The notes under the pieces were generated by a model. It saw nothing but the letters and a program-made list of their open reading frames with translations, was not told the DNA's origin and searched no databases. A stretch of 64,000 nt of DNA from Coffea arabica (Eukaryota > Streptophyta > Magnoliopsida > Gentianales > Rubiaceae): positions 37,593,994 through 37,657,993 of the forward strand of contig NC_092322.1 of assembly GCF_036785885.1 (NCBI RefSeq), written 5' to 3'. The position numbers and the translations under genes are program-made. Below are positions 1 to 12,611 of the stretch, in pieces (position 1 is the stretch's first letter; every line of letters starts with the position of its first letter).

Positions 1-434
1 TATTAAGCCAGTCAATTGCTTTTGTTTGCTGTAACTTACTATGTCATCTGTTTTCAAGCTTCCATTTATCCACCATAGCTATTGCTAGCCCAGCTTAGGA
101 ATTATTTCATTGGTATGAATGTTGGTTGTCTTTTGGGGTGTCTGCACGTATGAAATCTTTTAAAAGGGGATGTTTCTGTTCCTGTACCTCAGTCCTTTAT
201 TTATTGGTATCTTGAATTGACATTTTAGAAGAAAGGAGGGATGATTCTACCATGGTAGAAATTTCTTTACATGACTGTTAAAAGTATTTAACATTCACTT
301 AAGTCTAAAAAAGCTTCCCCTCCCCATTTTATGTCACCTTAAAAGTACTTCTCTTGACAAATTCATCATTGAATTTGAAATTTTCTCTATCTACTTTCTG
401 ATTGTTATGGTATTGCTATTTCAAATTTTTGCAG

Positions 435-3400
435 TCACAGCTGACAGAGTTTCGGTCATATGAAGGACAAGATATGTATACCGGTGAGCGAGTAGTCCCC
501 ATCAAGGTCTGGCATGAGTATCTATATCATCTTTCTGTTTCAGTATACATGTCTTTACTTATTTTTCTCTATTGTCGCATTTTGGCCACTGGATGGTCAG
601 TAAATAGAGCAATATAGATAATACTCTCACGTATTTTATTTTGGGTCAATCAGCTTGATCTCCGCGTAAATCATACGCTTATCAAGGATCAGTTTCTATG
701 GGTGAGTTTTGCTGGGGACTGGACTTTTTATCTTTTTGACTTTGTTTAATAATTAGCATCTGAGATTAATATGTGAAGATTGAATGTCATATTTTTTTCG
801 TAATGTTACGTTATATCTCTAAAGGAACATGTATGTTATGAAATTCAGGACTTGAACAACTTTGAGAGTGATCCAGAAGAATTTGCAAGAACTTTCTGCA
901 AGGATATGGGAATTGAAGACCCAGAAGTTGGTGTAAGCATTTGATTTAAGCCATTGACTCAAAGAAAGTATATGTAGTGTCATTGCTTAGTTTTTTGCGT
1001 GGATAGAAATGATGAGACTTAAAACTTCTTTTCTGGTATATAATGGAACTAGTTCCCCACTAGGTTCTATTTTGGACTGTCTTCTGGTTTGGTACTGAGA
1101 GATCATATAAAACGCTTGGTTTAAACAAATTTGCATTTTGAATTTTTTATGTGCCAATATTAGTTTGTTTTATGCCATATTTGAAACACATAGGTTCTCA
1201 TTTTATACTCAGTCTGGTGTTTCCCTCTTCTAATGTGACATGGAGTTGCTTCCTTTTTCATCCTTTTTTTGCTCAACTTCAACACTTTGTGATCCTTTCT
1301 TGACAGATTTAGTTCAACAATTGACCAGCATGGTCTTGATTTATGTCTCAACCCAAATTTTGCTGCTGTCATCTTTGCTCCAGCCAAAACAGTTACCTTA
1401 TACTGTTAATCAAGTTTTGCATTAGTTACAAGGTGTCTGTTTTTACTGTTTTATTGGCTATGTCCCGTTTATAGATGTAAATAGATAAATTAAACAAACT
1501 TTTGAAATTCACAATTGAAGTTGTGAGAAATTTAAGGTTCATGATTTTATTAATATCAAAATATATAGTACCATCTAGAACATTGACACGTTTGATTCTT
1601 TTAACAACTTGCAAAAATGTGAGAAAAATTTGACTACACTAATCCAATCAAACTGACATAAGAGCCTAAGATTTTACTATACAGAAAAGAGTGAGATGTG
1701 TGCTAATTTTTTGTTGCTTGCTCCAATTGCCACTTGTAATTAACAGGTTATGTTTAAATGTCTCAACAGTAACTGGCTTTAGGTTGGCTTGATGGTTGAT
1801 GAGCATGCATCAGCACCTCTGGTGTTCTCGTGCTAGTTTCTTGTAAATTGAATTTTTTTTTTCCATTTGTTGACTGTTACATGAATTTGTTGTCTGCATT
1901 TTGAATGCTTATCTACTTATGGAGATGACTTAATGTTGCTTTGCCATTTGAATTTGCAGCCTGCAATTGCCATTGCCATTAGGGAACAACTTTATGAGGT
2001 GAGTCTATCTGATGGTTAGGTGGTGCAAATTGTTGTATTATTGCTCCAAAGTTTCCTGACTCTTTGATGTTTAGATTGCTGTCCAGAGTGTAGCTTCTGC
2101 AAAGGAAAGTAGAATGATAAAAAAGGGACGCAAGGGGTTTGAGCATATACCAATTAGGTTTGTGATCTGGTTACTAAATTTTCTTTTGCCTGTTAGTTTC
2201 TGTTGCAATATGCTCTGTATGCAGCTTCATTCTATGAACATATTTTCCTTACTGTCTAGCATATATATTGTCCTCTCTATCTGGCTTGTATAGTTTCAAT
2301 TGTCATTTTCTTCTTACTATAAACATATTGTCGTCACTGTCTCTTTGTCTCACAGTAAGGCAGGTGGAATTGCTGTGGACTTGGTGAAGTCATTTGGTAA
2401 CAAATCGAGTGTTATACGGTAAGACTACATGCCTTTTAGAATATTTCTGCAGCAACAAGAAAGTTGCCACTAATTTGGGAAAAAAGAAAAGAAATAGAAA
2501 AGTGCTACAACATGTTAGTACTTGGAATGCACTTGTACTAGTATATTGGACTTCAATGTTAAAGTGGCCTGATATTAACCATTGAAGGGATCAAGTTTCT
2601 ATTCACTATAAAAATTATGTCTTTCTTTGTTGTATGGTTCAAAAGTGCAAGATAATGGTTGTTAATAATTTTGGGATGAGCATCTATTGAGTGCACAAAT
2701 TCAAGTTATGTTATTGCCATTATTAGAGAGCCATTCAACCTGTATATTGCTCTGTTGAAAGATATGAACTATGTTTGAGATTATGAATGCAAAAACAGAC
2801 TTTGTTTTTTATGAAATAATAAAGAAGTAACTATGCTCATGCAATCTTGACTTAAACACCGACTAACTTTGGAAAGAGAATAAAATGAAGAAAAACAAAA
2901 CCACGATAAGAATCTTCTCCTAAAAGATCTTGGAAAACATTATAACAGAACATATAATCCCTTCTTCCATTTGGAATTAAGACATTTTCCCCATCAATCC
3001 AACCAAACTGGCCATACCCCTCCACAGCCATCCCAATTGAAAAAGAAAAGCCATCCATCATCCTCTCTTCTCAGCCAATTGGCCTATTGACCTACCCTTT
3101 CGCATCCCTGTAGAGAAACAGGCCCATTCTCGTGCTCCTTTCTCGGCCCGCGAACAGTTCTCTTAATCATCTTCTTTCTCTTCATAAAACATGAGGAAAA
3201 GACGCCTCACGAGAAGAACATCCCTCTCCAATCAATGGCACCACTGACTCCACCATGCTTTTTTTAAACATAGCATACTTGTGTCATAGGTCTCTGTAAG
3301 TTGACTCTTCAAGATATTGTCTGCAGTTTGTGTCTCTTAGGCCTATGTTGGTGCAATTCTATGTAGTGTGCATATATGTTTGTCTGATTAAATCTCTTTG

Positions 3401-4650
3401 TTTTGCATCTGTTTTAAGTATTTGCATAAGAGATCGAAAGGAGGAGCCAGAATGGACAGAGGAAGAGGGGAAGTTGGTGGAAATCAGGGATTGGTTTGTT
3501 GAATGGCACCATGTAATATATTCAAATGTTTGGGGACTGGGGATTGAGTGGGGTTGTGGGGACGGGTTGGACTAAGGTTGTTTTGGGAAGTGGGGTTTTC
3601 AGACTTTTAAGAGTATATCTAAGGAGCAGTGTGAGGGCAGTATGATAAGGATGTGGATGGGAATTACTACTGACCATGGATCAACTTCAGCCTTTGAGTA
3701 AGGTGCAGATCTGGTGTGCAATTGAGCAGATGGAGAAGCACTTGGGGTGGGCCATGGGTTAACAATTGGTGGTTGGGCTGGATGTGGTGCTGTAGTACTG
3801 GGCCAAATGGTTGTGGTAAATATATACTTGTTTATCTGCTTGTCTGAAAAATTGTTTGGAAGTCATTTTTTGGTATTCTACAGCTAGATGTTTTCAAAAT
3901 TTTTAGAAACTCTCAGTAGTACTAGTTTTTCCATAGCATTGGTTACTTAATCCACCTCCTTGCCTCCTTCCCCAATGTCAAATTCCTTCTCCTGGCGAAC
4001 TGCCAATGTCGATGCCTCTCCATCCCAATTTTGTTCATCTCCACCCTCTTGCCTCCACCACAACTGGAAATTCTTCAATGAGTCTTCATAAACCCTACTA
4101 CTCTACCAGCTCAACCATTCCGCAGTCTCCCAGCTCCTCCATCACCTGTTTCAAGCTTCCTTCCTTTCCTCAACAGTCCCCACATGGTTACAGATTTTTG
4201 TTATCTTGCATTTTCTTATTAAATTTGAATCAGGCGTATAACCTCTTTTAGCATATCCAAGAATTTTCAAGAGGAGAGAATTCCTTTTGGGGTGAGAGCA
4301 TAGTGGACTGTGAGCTTAAATTGTATCTCTGTATGTTACACCATAACTTGTTAAATTTGAATGATGGTGATGATTGAATTCAATAAATTTAGATCCATCT
4401 GAATTGTGAGAAAGTGTCTAAGCATAACTACAAGAATGCTGTAGAACATGTTGCCAGTGCTAATATATAACAAAGGAAAGGTTAAAAGTTTTGAGTACTT
4501 GGCTGTGCTTCCACTTTGAAATTTATTTGTTTCTTGTGCTGTTATTTCAGGAAAAGAAAAGAGTGGGATGTATTTGAACCCATTGTTGACCTTTTGTCAA
4601 ATGAGGAAGTGGATGCCTTAGAGGCAACAGAAGAGAGGAATGCCCGATGA
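435..4650 (+). CDS. BSH: BSH / SNF5-type SWI/SNF chromatin-remodelling subunit, 3' seven exons
   Basis: Seven exons can be read with GT-AG borders: 435-506, 654-701, 849-932, 1960-1998, 2075-2157, 2356-2418 and 4551-4650, ending in TGA. They total 489 nt and encode the C-terminal 162 residues. Recognisable stretches are YEGQDMYTGERVVPIK, LDLRVNHTLIKDQFLW and DLNNFESDPEEFA, which are the SNF5/INI1 repeat region, then a basic segment and the C-terminus EEVDALEATEERNAR, as in Arabidopsis BSH (about 240 residues). The N-terminal exons must lie before position 1, and 1-434 is intron. The protein is a core subunit of nuclear SWI/SNF complexes that remodel nucleosomes. All visible exons join in frame without stops, so the gene looks functional. 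The last intron (2419-4550) is unusually long beside the others. Identification rests on recalled family sequence and is strong. Confidence 0.93.
2419..4550 (+). other. long last intron of BSH
   Basis: This 2.1-kb GT-AG intron separates the penultimate and last BSH exons. Its middle (about 2850-4260) has higher GC and short open frames in both directions that match no family I recognise. It may hold an old degraded insertion, but I see no terminal repeats or target duplication. Confidence 0.6.
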
Positions 4651-6700
4651 TAATTAATGCACATGTACTTAAACCTGTCATCAACCATAACTGATTCAGA
4701 TGACAACTATTTTGTAAGAGACTATTTTTTCTGATAGATTTGTTGACTTCTTTTGAGAATAGTGCAGGAGTATGTGAATGTGAATTTGACTGTGACTGTG
4801 ACTGTATTTTAGCATGTATAGATGAAAATGGATTCCCCCACTAGTTCTATTCCTCTGAAATTGTCATTCCACATCAAACGTGTGTTATAAGTTTATCATG
4901 CTGCTTATGTATTGTGATTAAGAGATAATTGATTCTTGCTGTCATTTGCTTTCCATCTGATGTCCATCCCAGTGCATGTTAACCCAAATTTTTCAGAAAT
5001 ATCTAGCTGGCTTGGGCAAGTTTACAAATACAGGTTTTGGAAATGTAGAATCTTAGGAAATATAATGGTGCTGTTAGCTGGTGATTGTACCAAAAAGACA
5101 AGATTGCTGCTATATTGTTAGGTTGAGATGATTTTGTCTGTGAAGGACATACTTCATAATGTCTGGGATGTGGTGTTCTTTTTATTTCATCTGCTACATT
5201 TTCAAGTGGAAATTCCATGACTTGTACACCAAACTAGCACGGATTAGTGCATCATTATTGGGATAGGATCTATGGGAAGTAAGAAATTAGCCGCCCAACT
5301 TTATTGTTCCCTAAAATTTGTTCTCCCACGTATTGCAATTTAATTAGGTACCTACTCAAGGAAAAGTTGTTTATTTGGGTCTGGAGTCCTCTATCATTTC
5401 CTTAATACCATTGGGAGCTTTCAGAGATCATTTTCGAGTCAAGATTTAAAGGATGTAACTGGCATTTCCTTGTTCATTAGATTTCATACTTTTTGCAAAT
5501 GTACTAATGATACTAGTAGTAACCTACGTAATCTTGGGATTATGCCCCTTGATTGCTTAACATAGTCTTTTGGCAAGGTAAACATCATAATAATTGTACA
5601 AGACTTAATCAAAATTATATTTACTGTAGGAGCAACGTTAAACATTGACCTTGAAAATACACGCACACCAGAGGTGATATTTGCACTTTCATCATTTATT
5701 TTATCATATAGTCTAATAAATGAAAATTATATGATTAAAATGATAGTGAAAATGTGAATAACAAAAATGTGAGTGCAAATAACAGTTATATATATTACAC
5801 ATATACAGGGGTTAAGTTTATTTCATGTGCATGGAAGTGTACTATATTTTTTGTCGAATGTGTGAGGTTGTGCGTTTCTTTTGTCTTTTGTTTTTCAGTT
5901 TTCTTGGCTATATACATGCATTTTCTTTCTTTGCAACCCAAAAGTAAGAAGTTGCCTCTAATGAATAAGAGACATCCGATCCTTTTTCAAAATGAAATTC
6001 AAAAGATTCAAGACAGTAACATAGAGCAAAACTAAAAAAAATAAAAAAAAAAAAAAGAAAGAAAGAAAATCATAGAGTAAATGGACGCCTAAATTTTGAA
6101 AATCTAAATTTCAAGTAAATTTTGACCAAATAAATATACATACATAAGCAAATTTATATAGTACATACTTATGTGCTGTATTTCCAAGACAAAATATTCA
6201 AATTAGTTAAACTGGATTTAATTAATATTGAATATTGCAACCTGAAACATGAATTCAGCTATTCCTGTGAATGAAATGAAGGTTTAGGGACATGAGCATT
6301 TCAGGCAGTGTTTTCCTAAGATGAGGCCTTGGGAACATGATCATATGCCAGCTCATGAAATATAACTCAAAACATTCTCCCAATGCACATAATGAATGAG
6401 ATAGAGAGATTAATGTGGCCTTAGTACACACTTTCCAATAGAGTGCTACTATAAACCTTTTTTCTTATGAAAAAAAATTCCCAAAAAACAACTAAAAAAA
6501 TTTACTATTTTATCACATATCTTTTGAGTCATGGCCAAATGATTCCTCATTTATTACCAGTACCACGTACTAATATAGTCTCTTATCTTGATATGAAGTT
6601 GCAATTTAGAATTTTTGACAGAAGATTAAGAAGCAAAAAAAAAAAAAATTTAACGAAGAAGTCACTTGAGTTGCACATACATGCATTTTTTTTATTTTCT
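4651..6700. other. BSH 3' UTR and AT-rich intergenic DNA
   Basis: The stretch after the BSH stop starts with its 3' UTR. A short GACTGT triplication lies near 4790. The rest is AT-rich with homopolymer runs (for example A-rich 6033-6068). The 93-codon frame at 5754-6035 has no recognisable motif and no splice or promoter context. No gene is supported here. Confidence 0.5.
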
Positions 6701-6704
6701 TTTA

Positions 6705-6790
6705 GTGTAAGCAGGAGTTCGAGACCTCTTGCTTACACTCCCTCACCTGTACCACCCAACCCATCCTTCCCCCCCAACATACATGCATTG
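6705..6790 (+). repeat. possible SINE remnant
   Basis: The segment contains a B-box-like GAGTTCGAGACCTC followed by C-rich sequence (CCCAACCCATCCTTCC) typical of the body of tRNA-derived plant SINEs. No A box, tail or target duplication is clear, so this is at most a fragment. Confidence 0.3.
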
Positions 6791-7122
6791 TTAAAACTAC
6801 AGATAAATGACCAATTTTGTCCTCTTATCTTTCAAGTTTTTGACCAATATGGTCGCTCAGTACTATGGCAAACTAATTTGGTCCTTTAAACTTAAAAAAT
6901 TTGGTGAAAGTGATACTTAAAACGGAAATTCGGGAGTTGCTTATGAAATTAAGGATTTTTTTTTCGTGCAAACAATATTATATATTGAGCCGATCTAGTT
7001 GAAGTTGCAAGCTGAACTTCATACAGATTCCTATTTGGTTGACAATTCTTTTGTAAATGACTCCTTTAAAATAGCATTACACAGAAATTGATTGGAATAT
7101 ATGCTCTGGAGGGCTAATTTGG

Positions 7123-8165
7123 TTAGAACATAGCAATAGAACTACAGTGTGTAATGGATCTTAGCTGCAGCCTACAGATACGAGGAAACTGACGCAATTC
7201 TGTCCCAGAAGTGCAGTGAAGGCTTGATGAGAGGTTTTTCTGGTTCTTCTTTGTAATCTTCAGCACTTTAATTTGAGCCTGATTATTCATTGATGCAAAT
7301 GCCAACCTCATCAATTCCATTGCCACTTCTTACATGGAAGGCCTGTCCTCTCCTTTTACATTCCAACATCGCTCTGCTAGCCTAGCAACTTGCGTCAACT
7401 GCTCAATATTCTCTTCAGACACCATGAAATCTTCAAGAATCTCAGTCAATCGATTTTGCTTTATCGAAGAAAGAAAATGATTGCTTACACTTATCTCGCC
7501 GTCCGACCTATCAAAGCATATGGGCAACTTGCCCGTCAATAGCTGAACAAGAACAACTCCAAAGCTATAAACATCACTGTTCCCTGTCAGCTGAAATGTT
7601 TGGAAAACTTCAGGGCCAAGATAGCCGCGAGTTCCTTGCACCATTGTAGATAGTTGATTTTGGTCAAGTGGACCTAGCCTTGATGCACCAAAATCAGAAG
7701 TTTTGGCTGTGTAATTTCGATCCAAGAGTATGTTCAGAGTCTTTATGTTCCTATGGATGATCGGAGGTGAGGCTGCAGAATGTAAATATGGGAGATCCTC
7801 AGCAGTTTCTGCAGCTATTCTCAATCGGATTTCCCAACAAATCTTACGTGCCATGTTTTTTTCATGCAAATGCTTGAAAACGGTACCATTGTCGATAAAT
7901 TCGTAAACGAGTAACGGCACCTTTGCTTCTAAGCAAGATCTTAACCACTTTTGTATGAATTGCTCAATTTGGTTATAGTCAATTGTTTTGGACCTCTTGA
8001 TGGCTACTTCTCCGTTGTCTGCTAGAGATCCTTTGTAGACTACACCGAAACCTCCTTGACCAATAATGTTGCCTTCAAGGATGTTAACATTTTTGTGTTG
8101 GAAGATTTGTCCTGTCTTTTGAGCTGTTTTTGTAGAATTAGCCCTCCATTTTCTCGAAAGAATTT
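7123..8165 (-). pseudogene. wall-associated receptor kinase-like (WAK/WAKL) pseudogene, kinase domain
   Basis: Read on the minus strand, this is the cytoplasmic kinase of a WAK-type receptor. A juxtamembrane FFRENGGLILQKQL comes first, then the glycine loop IIGQGGFGVVYKG, VAIKRSK, VPLLVYEFIDNGTVFKHLH, HRNIKTLNILLD, DFGASRL and SDVYSFGVVLVQLLTGK. The family normally couples cell-wall or pectin sensing to Ser/Thr phosphorylation at the plasma membrane. Several lesions are visible. A frame change separates the juxtamembrane part from the glycine loop. Part of the alpha-C region is missing, because IEQFIQ runs straight into a stretch ending CLEAKVPLLVYEF. The catalytic HRD is HRN. A TAA replaces a codon right after EDRPSM, with the expected EVAMEL continuing behind it. 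No extracellular or transmembrane exon is visible upstream. It is a pseudogene fragment. Confidence 0.85.
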
Positions 8166-8194
8166 TCCCTCAACAACATCATATTTTTTCTTGT

Positions 8195-8380
8195 CACACC
8201 CCAAATCTGATAATCATAATTAAAAACATACAACCTATAATTTAAAGCATGGCACCGGCATACCCTCCTAAGAGGGTCATTCCTCTTTAGCTTTCTCAGT
8301 CTTTGAAGTCGTCTAATCTGTTTATTCGGAAACCAATCCGTGTATGATTCGATTCCTTTCTCATTGGTCTTATTCAAAGC
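8195..8380. repeat. dispersed-repeat fragment (TGTCACACCCC terminus)
   Basis: It begins TTGTCACACCCCAAAT, a terminus style common in plant LTR elements, and shares a motif (TTTGAAG-TCGTCTA) with 11279 (AAAGCCGTCTA). This suggests the repeat now at 11.28-12.48 kb once continued from here. Family not recognised. Confidence 0.3.
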
Positions 8381-8381
8381 A

Positions 8382-9429
8382 ATGTTTTTGAAAATCAGAT
8401 CGGACCGACCGGTTCGACTGGTTGAACCATGAACCGGCCATGGCATCGGTCTAATTCTAAGATAATGTTGATTTTGTCAGAAAATCGGTCAAATTCGATT
8501 AAAACCGTGAAAACCGCTGAATCAGATCAAACCGGATTTCAACTTTCCCCTTTTTTTTTTTTAAAGTTTTGTAAAATACTTCTATCAAGATTTGAATTCA
8601 AGACTTTTGTAACAAAAGACCAATGTAGTAACCATTGCACCATTGTATCTTATTTGTTTTTTTTTTTTGATAACTTATATATATAAAACAAACATCCATA
8701 TTTCTTTTTTTCATTTTTCTTATAAAATCTCATTCTTTTATGACTCTTTCTTTTTAATCTTCAACACACACTCTCTCTCTCCCCCCCTTTTTTTGTCACT
8801 CCCTTTTTAATCAAACTTCTTTAGTTTTAATTTATTGATGTTTTCTTCCATCTTTTTAATTTTGTTTTTGTCCATTAAATTGAAAAAAGTTAAAAAGAAT
8901 TATTTTTCTTTAACCCAAATTATTTAATGCTACAACCACTCGCTTTTATCTCATTTTTTGTTTCTTATCAAGTTTGCATTTCTATTTTCGATTCTCTTGA
9001 CTTCCTTTGAACTCCAAACTTTCTTTTTTAAATTGCAATCTCTAAATCCCAAAGACGTAAATTAAAATTTAAGTTCGCAATGTCAAATTCTCATAGACGT
9101 GAATGTTGTATAATTTCAAAATATTGTGATATTTTTGGGTTAGATTTAAGATTATTTTGATAGATATAATTGAAATTGAAATGAAATTTATTTGTTTTAA
9201 CTTATAAATTAAAAAATTTATTTTTGAAAATCCAAGTTATTCAAAAATAGTAAACTTTTCATCATATAAAATTTTAAATTAGTCTATTGCATGTTTTATT
9301 TTGTGCATATATATATTTATATAAATTATTTTTTAAAAAATTTATTGAACCGAGGTTGAACCAGTTCGATCGATTGAATCTCGATTCTTTCATTTCACCG
9401 ATTCAATTGACGGTCCGGATTTTAAACAT
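8382..9429. mobile_element. non-autonomous TIR DNA transposon (about 1.05 kb)
   Basis: The left end (AATGTTTTTGAAAATCAGAT, then CGGACCGACCGGTTCGACTGG) is repeated in imperfect inverted form at the right end (CGGTCCGGATTTTAAACATC preceded by GTTGAACCAGTTCGATCG). The interior is AT-rich without an open frame, so it cannot encode its own transposase. Termini with the same CGGTTCGA-rich character recur at 12488-12590 and at 50471/53610. I could not find a clean target duplication, so the superfamily (MULE or hAT) is open. Confidence 0.6.
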
Positions 9430-9510
9430 CGATTCGTAAGTCATAGAGCGAGCTTTTCTTTAAGGCGTAGCAGGGTTAACTCTCTTGAGAATGTCTAAGT
9501 CTTCCGCATC

Positions 9511-9727
9511 AAGTCCTAATTGTTTTTTTTTGCCCCCCGGGGCTAGATCACGCGGTCTGTGGCTGCTTCCGATACTCGCAGGTCGTGGGGTCAAACCTCA
9601 CTTAACGCCTGGGTGCGGTTGGAGTGGCGTTGTACTCCAGGCGCAGGGGATTAGTCGGGCCGCCTTCGAGTCTTGACCCGGACACCCCTGTGTTGACAAA
9701 AAAAAAAAAGTCCTGATTATTTTTTCC
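9511..9727 (+). mobile_element. tRNA-derived SINE with target-site duplication
   Basis: The body at about 9532-9707 is GC-rich and flanked by an imperfect duplication (AAGTCCTAATTGTTTTT at 9511 and AAGTCCTGATTATTTTT at 9709). It has an A-box-like GGGCTAGATCACGCGG, a B-box-like GTGGGGTCAAACCTCA, the 3' body GGGGATTAGTCGGGCC and CCCGGACACCCCTGTG, and a poly(A) tail. These are the marks of a Pol III-derived, LINE-mobilised plant SINE. Confidence 0.8.
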
Positions 9728-11275
9728 TTTATTCAGTTATTTCAGTTTCTCTCTTTCTCTTGTGCGTGTGAATTAGATTCTTATATCTGAGGTATGCCTT
9801 ACTTCTCTCTTTTAGTTTACTGTATGCCTTTGACCTTAGCCAAGGAAAGAAAGTAAGAGCTGACATTTCAAATAGCAGCCATTGAAAGAAAACAAAAGGA
9901 AGGAACTGTAGGGCTTAGGGCTAGGCAACAAATAGTAGGAGAAGGCTAGGTCTATGAAGAGCAAATCGACCCCACGGAGCCGTTACTAGCTCTGACGTTT
10001 GTACTGAGCTTGCATCTAATAGCTTATAGGCTTCTTTCCTTGATTTTCTACATCTGATTGAGATTATCGTTCCTTATCTGAGAAAGAAAATGGCATTTCT
10101 ACTCATATTTTTTATATCAATAGTCAAGGCGTTTGCTCTTATTCAAGTTTTCGGATGAATAAGACCGAATCACGTGCATCGTAGACTAGACTTTCAATGG
10201 GGCCTGAGCGAGAGAGACCTTCCTTGGCTTTTTTGCCTTGCTACAGCTTGGCTCGATACACGCGCAGTCTCATTCCACCCTACTTAACTAAGAAAGAAGT
10301 GCTAACCAACGTGCTATGTGTTTTGTTGCTACACACACTTTTTCCTCGTACATTTGTTGCTAGCCGAAAGATTGATTAGGATTCTGCATTCACTTGGTGC
10401 TCTAAATAAAAGGGGAGAAGTCCCCCGAGGTTGAGGAAGAAGATATTAATGAGATAGTTCTCCCTTATTCCAACGGCCAGTTAGTCGGCCTGCCTGTGGT
10501 TTACGGAGTAATGCCTCTTTCCACTTTCTAAGGAAAGTCAAGCCTGTTTGTTTACGAATCATCTGTTCATGAATCAGATGTGTGAGGGTATATTCTATAT
10601 AATCTAGAAAGAGCTTCTTCTTACCCGAGTTCAGATTATGATTCCGGGTACGAGTTCAGCGTGCCAATCCGTAGCTGTCCATTCATTCAATCAAGCCAGC
10701 TTCAGTCATTTCAGGAAAGCCAGCAAGCAAGGAAGCCAAGGAGTAGCACGTTTGGGATCTGTTCCTGCCTTGCCTTCTAGCTCTCCAAGTGGAGTTGTCA
10801 ATACCAAGCTGGTTTCAAGCAAAGTCAAAGGAGCCATTCTCAAGGAGGTCGCTTTCAATCCTCCACTCGCTACACATAGGTTTGTGACCGACCTCGCGAT
10901 GAGTCTTTACTTATCCGTTTGAAAATGCACTATATCAAATTCATTTATATACCCACATGGGATCCTCCCTGAAACATATTGCCTTTTCCTCTCCTTATGG
11001 TTGAGAGATCTAGTCGGTCAAGCCAGTTTGGTTAGTTCTTTCTTAGATCCAGTCCGAGTGGTAGCCTGGCGAAGATGGTGGCTCCACACAAGGAACCGAG
11101 TTATTAGGCAATAATGGTCAATATAAGAGTTCCGATGATGAGCTGCCTATCTCGCTGTGAAGCTTGCGCCTCTTTTCATTCTACTTCTATTTTATGGACA
11201 TGTTCTTCATATCCTCGATTCTAAGCATAGGATAGAGTTGAAGTGAACCTAGAGAAAACCCAGAGGAGTTTTCTA
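9728..11275. other. probable mitochondrial DNA insertion (NUMT)
   Basis: Base composition changes abruptly from AT-rich flanks to near-even GC. The text has the style of plant mitochondrial spacer DNA: AAGAAAG/CTTTCTT runs, TCAAGCCAGCTTCAG, AGCCAGCAAGCAAGGAAGCC and TCAAGCCTGTTTG. No mitochondrial gene is recognisable, so the origin is inferred from composition and texture only. The short open frames inside are not genes. Confidence 0.5.
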
Positions 11276-12480
11276 CAAAGCCGTCTATCAAACTTATAAA
11301 TACAAACTAACCATTACATATACCTTTGAATAAACTTACAAAAGTTCCAAACATGGAAAATCACTCATACAATCCTTCACACTAAACTCTCGACAAATAT
11401 AAATTACTAGGATATAAAAGTCATACAGTTACAATTTTGCAAAATTCAACTCTAGAAACCTAGCCTGATCAAACTAGTTTTCAATCCATCCTACGCTTGA
11501 TCCTCATCTGCAGGGGAGGAAAAATTAATCGGGGTAAGCATCAACTTGCTCAATAAGTAACCTAAACATATCGTTACCGGATCGAGCACATTAATATTAC
11601 ATATAACATTTAATAAAATCATTTCACATTATCCAATCATAATTAGCACATTACATGCGTCTTTACATACACAATGCATAACTATGCATAAATTTATGTT
11701 TCACCATTGTTTAATTATAATCCGTGAAATCTTGAATCTTTTCACTTTGCTTTCAATTAAAAAATATCCAACGATCGCTATTATATTTCGTGAGAGGGCC
11801 ATTAAATACCACTATTATTTTTTGTGGTAAAGCCATGTAACGATTAAAAGCGTAGCTTCGGATAATTACTACGGTTACTATTCTTTCACATGACAGGACC
11901 ATTTGTCCACTATTATATCCATGGAAGGGCCGTAACGATATTCAAATGTGGCAATTCTAGAGGCTTTTTCTGTCCTTTACTTGTTTAAGCACGTTCATTG
12001 ATATCCAAAATATTGCATAACAATCACTTTTAAATACATAATGCAATTATTCATATGTACGCAATCATCAAACAATTACATATGCTCAATCTAATTTAGT
12101 ATAATAAAATACATTCTCCATAACAAGTGACAAATAAGAATTGCTTTAAAAACATTTTAAAAATCATACAGATGTAAAAGAGCCACATCAGTATTGAAAG
12201 TCAGTAAGCCGTGTGGGTCACCATGTAAAACTTAAGGTGCAAGCCTGACTATATCAGTATTGCCTTTAGCGTCTTGCAAAACTACTATTTCCCAACCTAA
12301 CTAAACAATCTCAAGCGAACAAACAAGAATACATAACAACCACAAGCGAACAAACAAGAATGCATACTAGTAATAAAGCTACGTTCCATTGACCATAATA
12401 ACCAAATAACCTGAAGTGAACAAACAAGAATACATATCAGTAATAAAACTACGTTCCAATGACCATCTTATCAACGATTT
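11276..12480. repeat. degraded dispersed repeat, family unknown
   Basis: AT-rich sequence with no coding frame. It contains a thrice-repeated AAGYGAACAAACAAGAATRC motif at about 12312, 12343 and 12413, the last two embedded in a direct repeat of about 70 bp. It resembles the noncoding part of a retroelement and may continue the fragment at 8195, but the family is not recognised. Confidence 0.3.
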
Positions 12481-12487
12481 TAATTAT

Positions 12488-12592
12488 GACATCATCCGGT
12501 TCTACCCCGAGCTAACCGATTAGACCCATTGACCCCTAATCCCTAACATCTACCGAGTCATTACCCAATCTGAGTTCAAAACATAGGTTACA
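12488..12592. repeat. isolated terminus of the CGGTTCGA TIR family
   Basis: GACATCATCCGGTTCTACCC and the following 80 bases align by eye with 53515-53610: GACATCATTTGGTTTGACTC, then GACCCATTGACCCCT against AACCCATTAACCCTT, then ACCGAGTCATTACCC against ACCGAGTCAATACCC. It is therefore one end of the same transposon family, here without its partner end. Confidence 0.6.
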
Positions 12593-12611
12593 ATACCACG
12601 CTTTTATATTG

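Noticed and set aside
5754-6035. 93-codon frame
   Set aside because: No motif, low-complexity tail, no promoter or splice evidence.
9485-9676. 63-codon frame over the SINE
   Set aside because: It runs across the SINE body and its GC-rich Pol III sequence; not protein coding.
10638-10922. 94-codon frame in the mitochondrial-like insert
   Set aside because: No mitochondrial or nuclear protein recognised; a chance frame in spacer DNA.
12312-12440. Short regularly spaced repeats suggesting an array
   Set aside because: Three unevenly spaced copies in plant nuclear DNA; not a CRISPR array.
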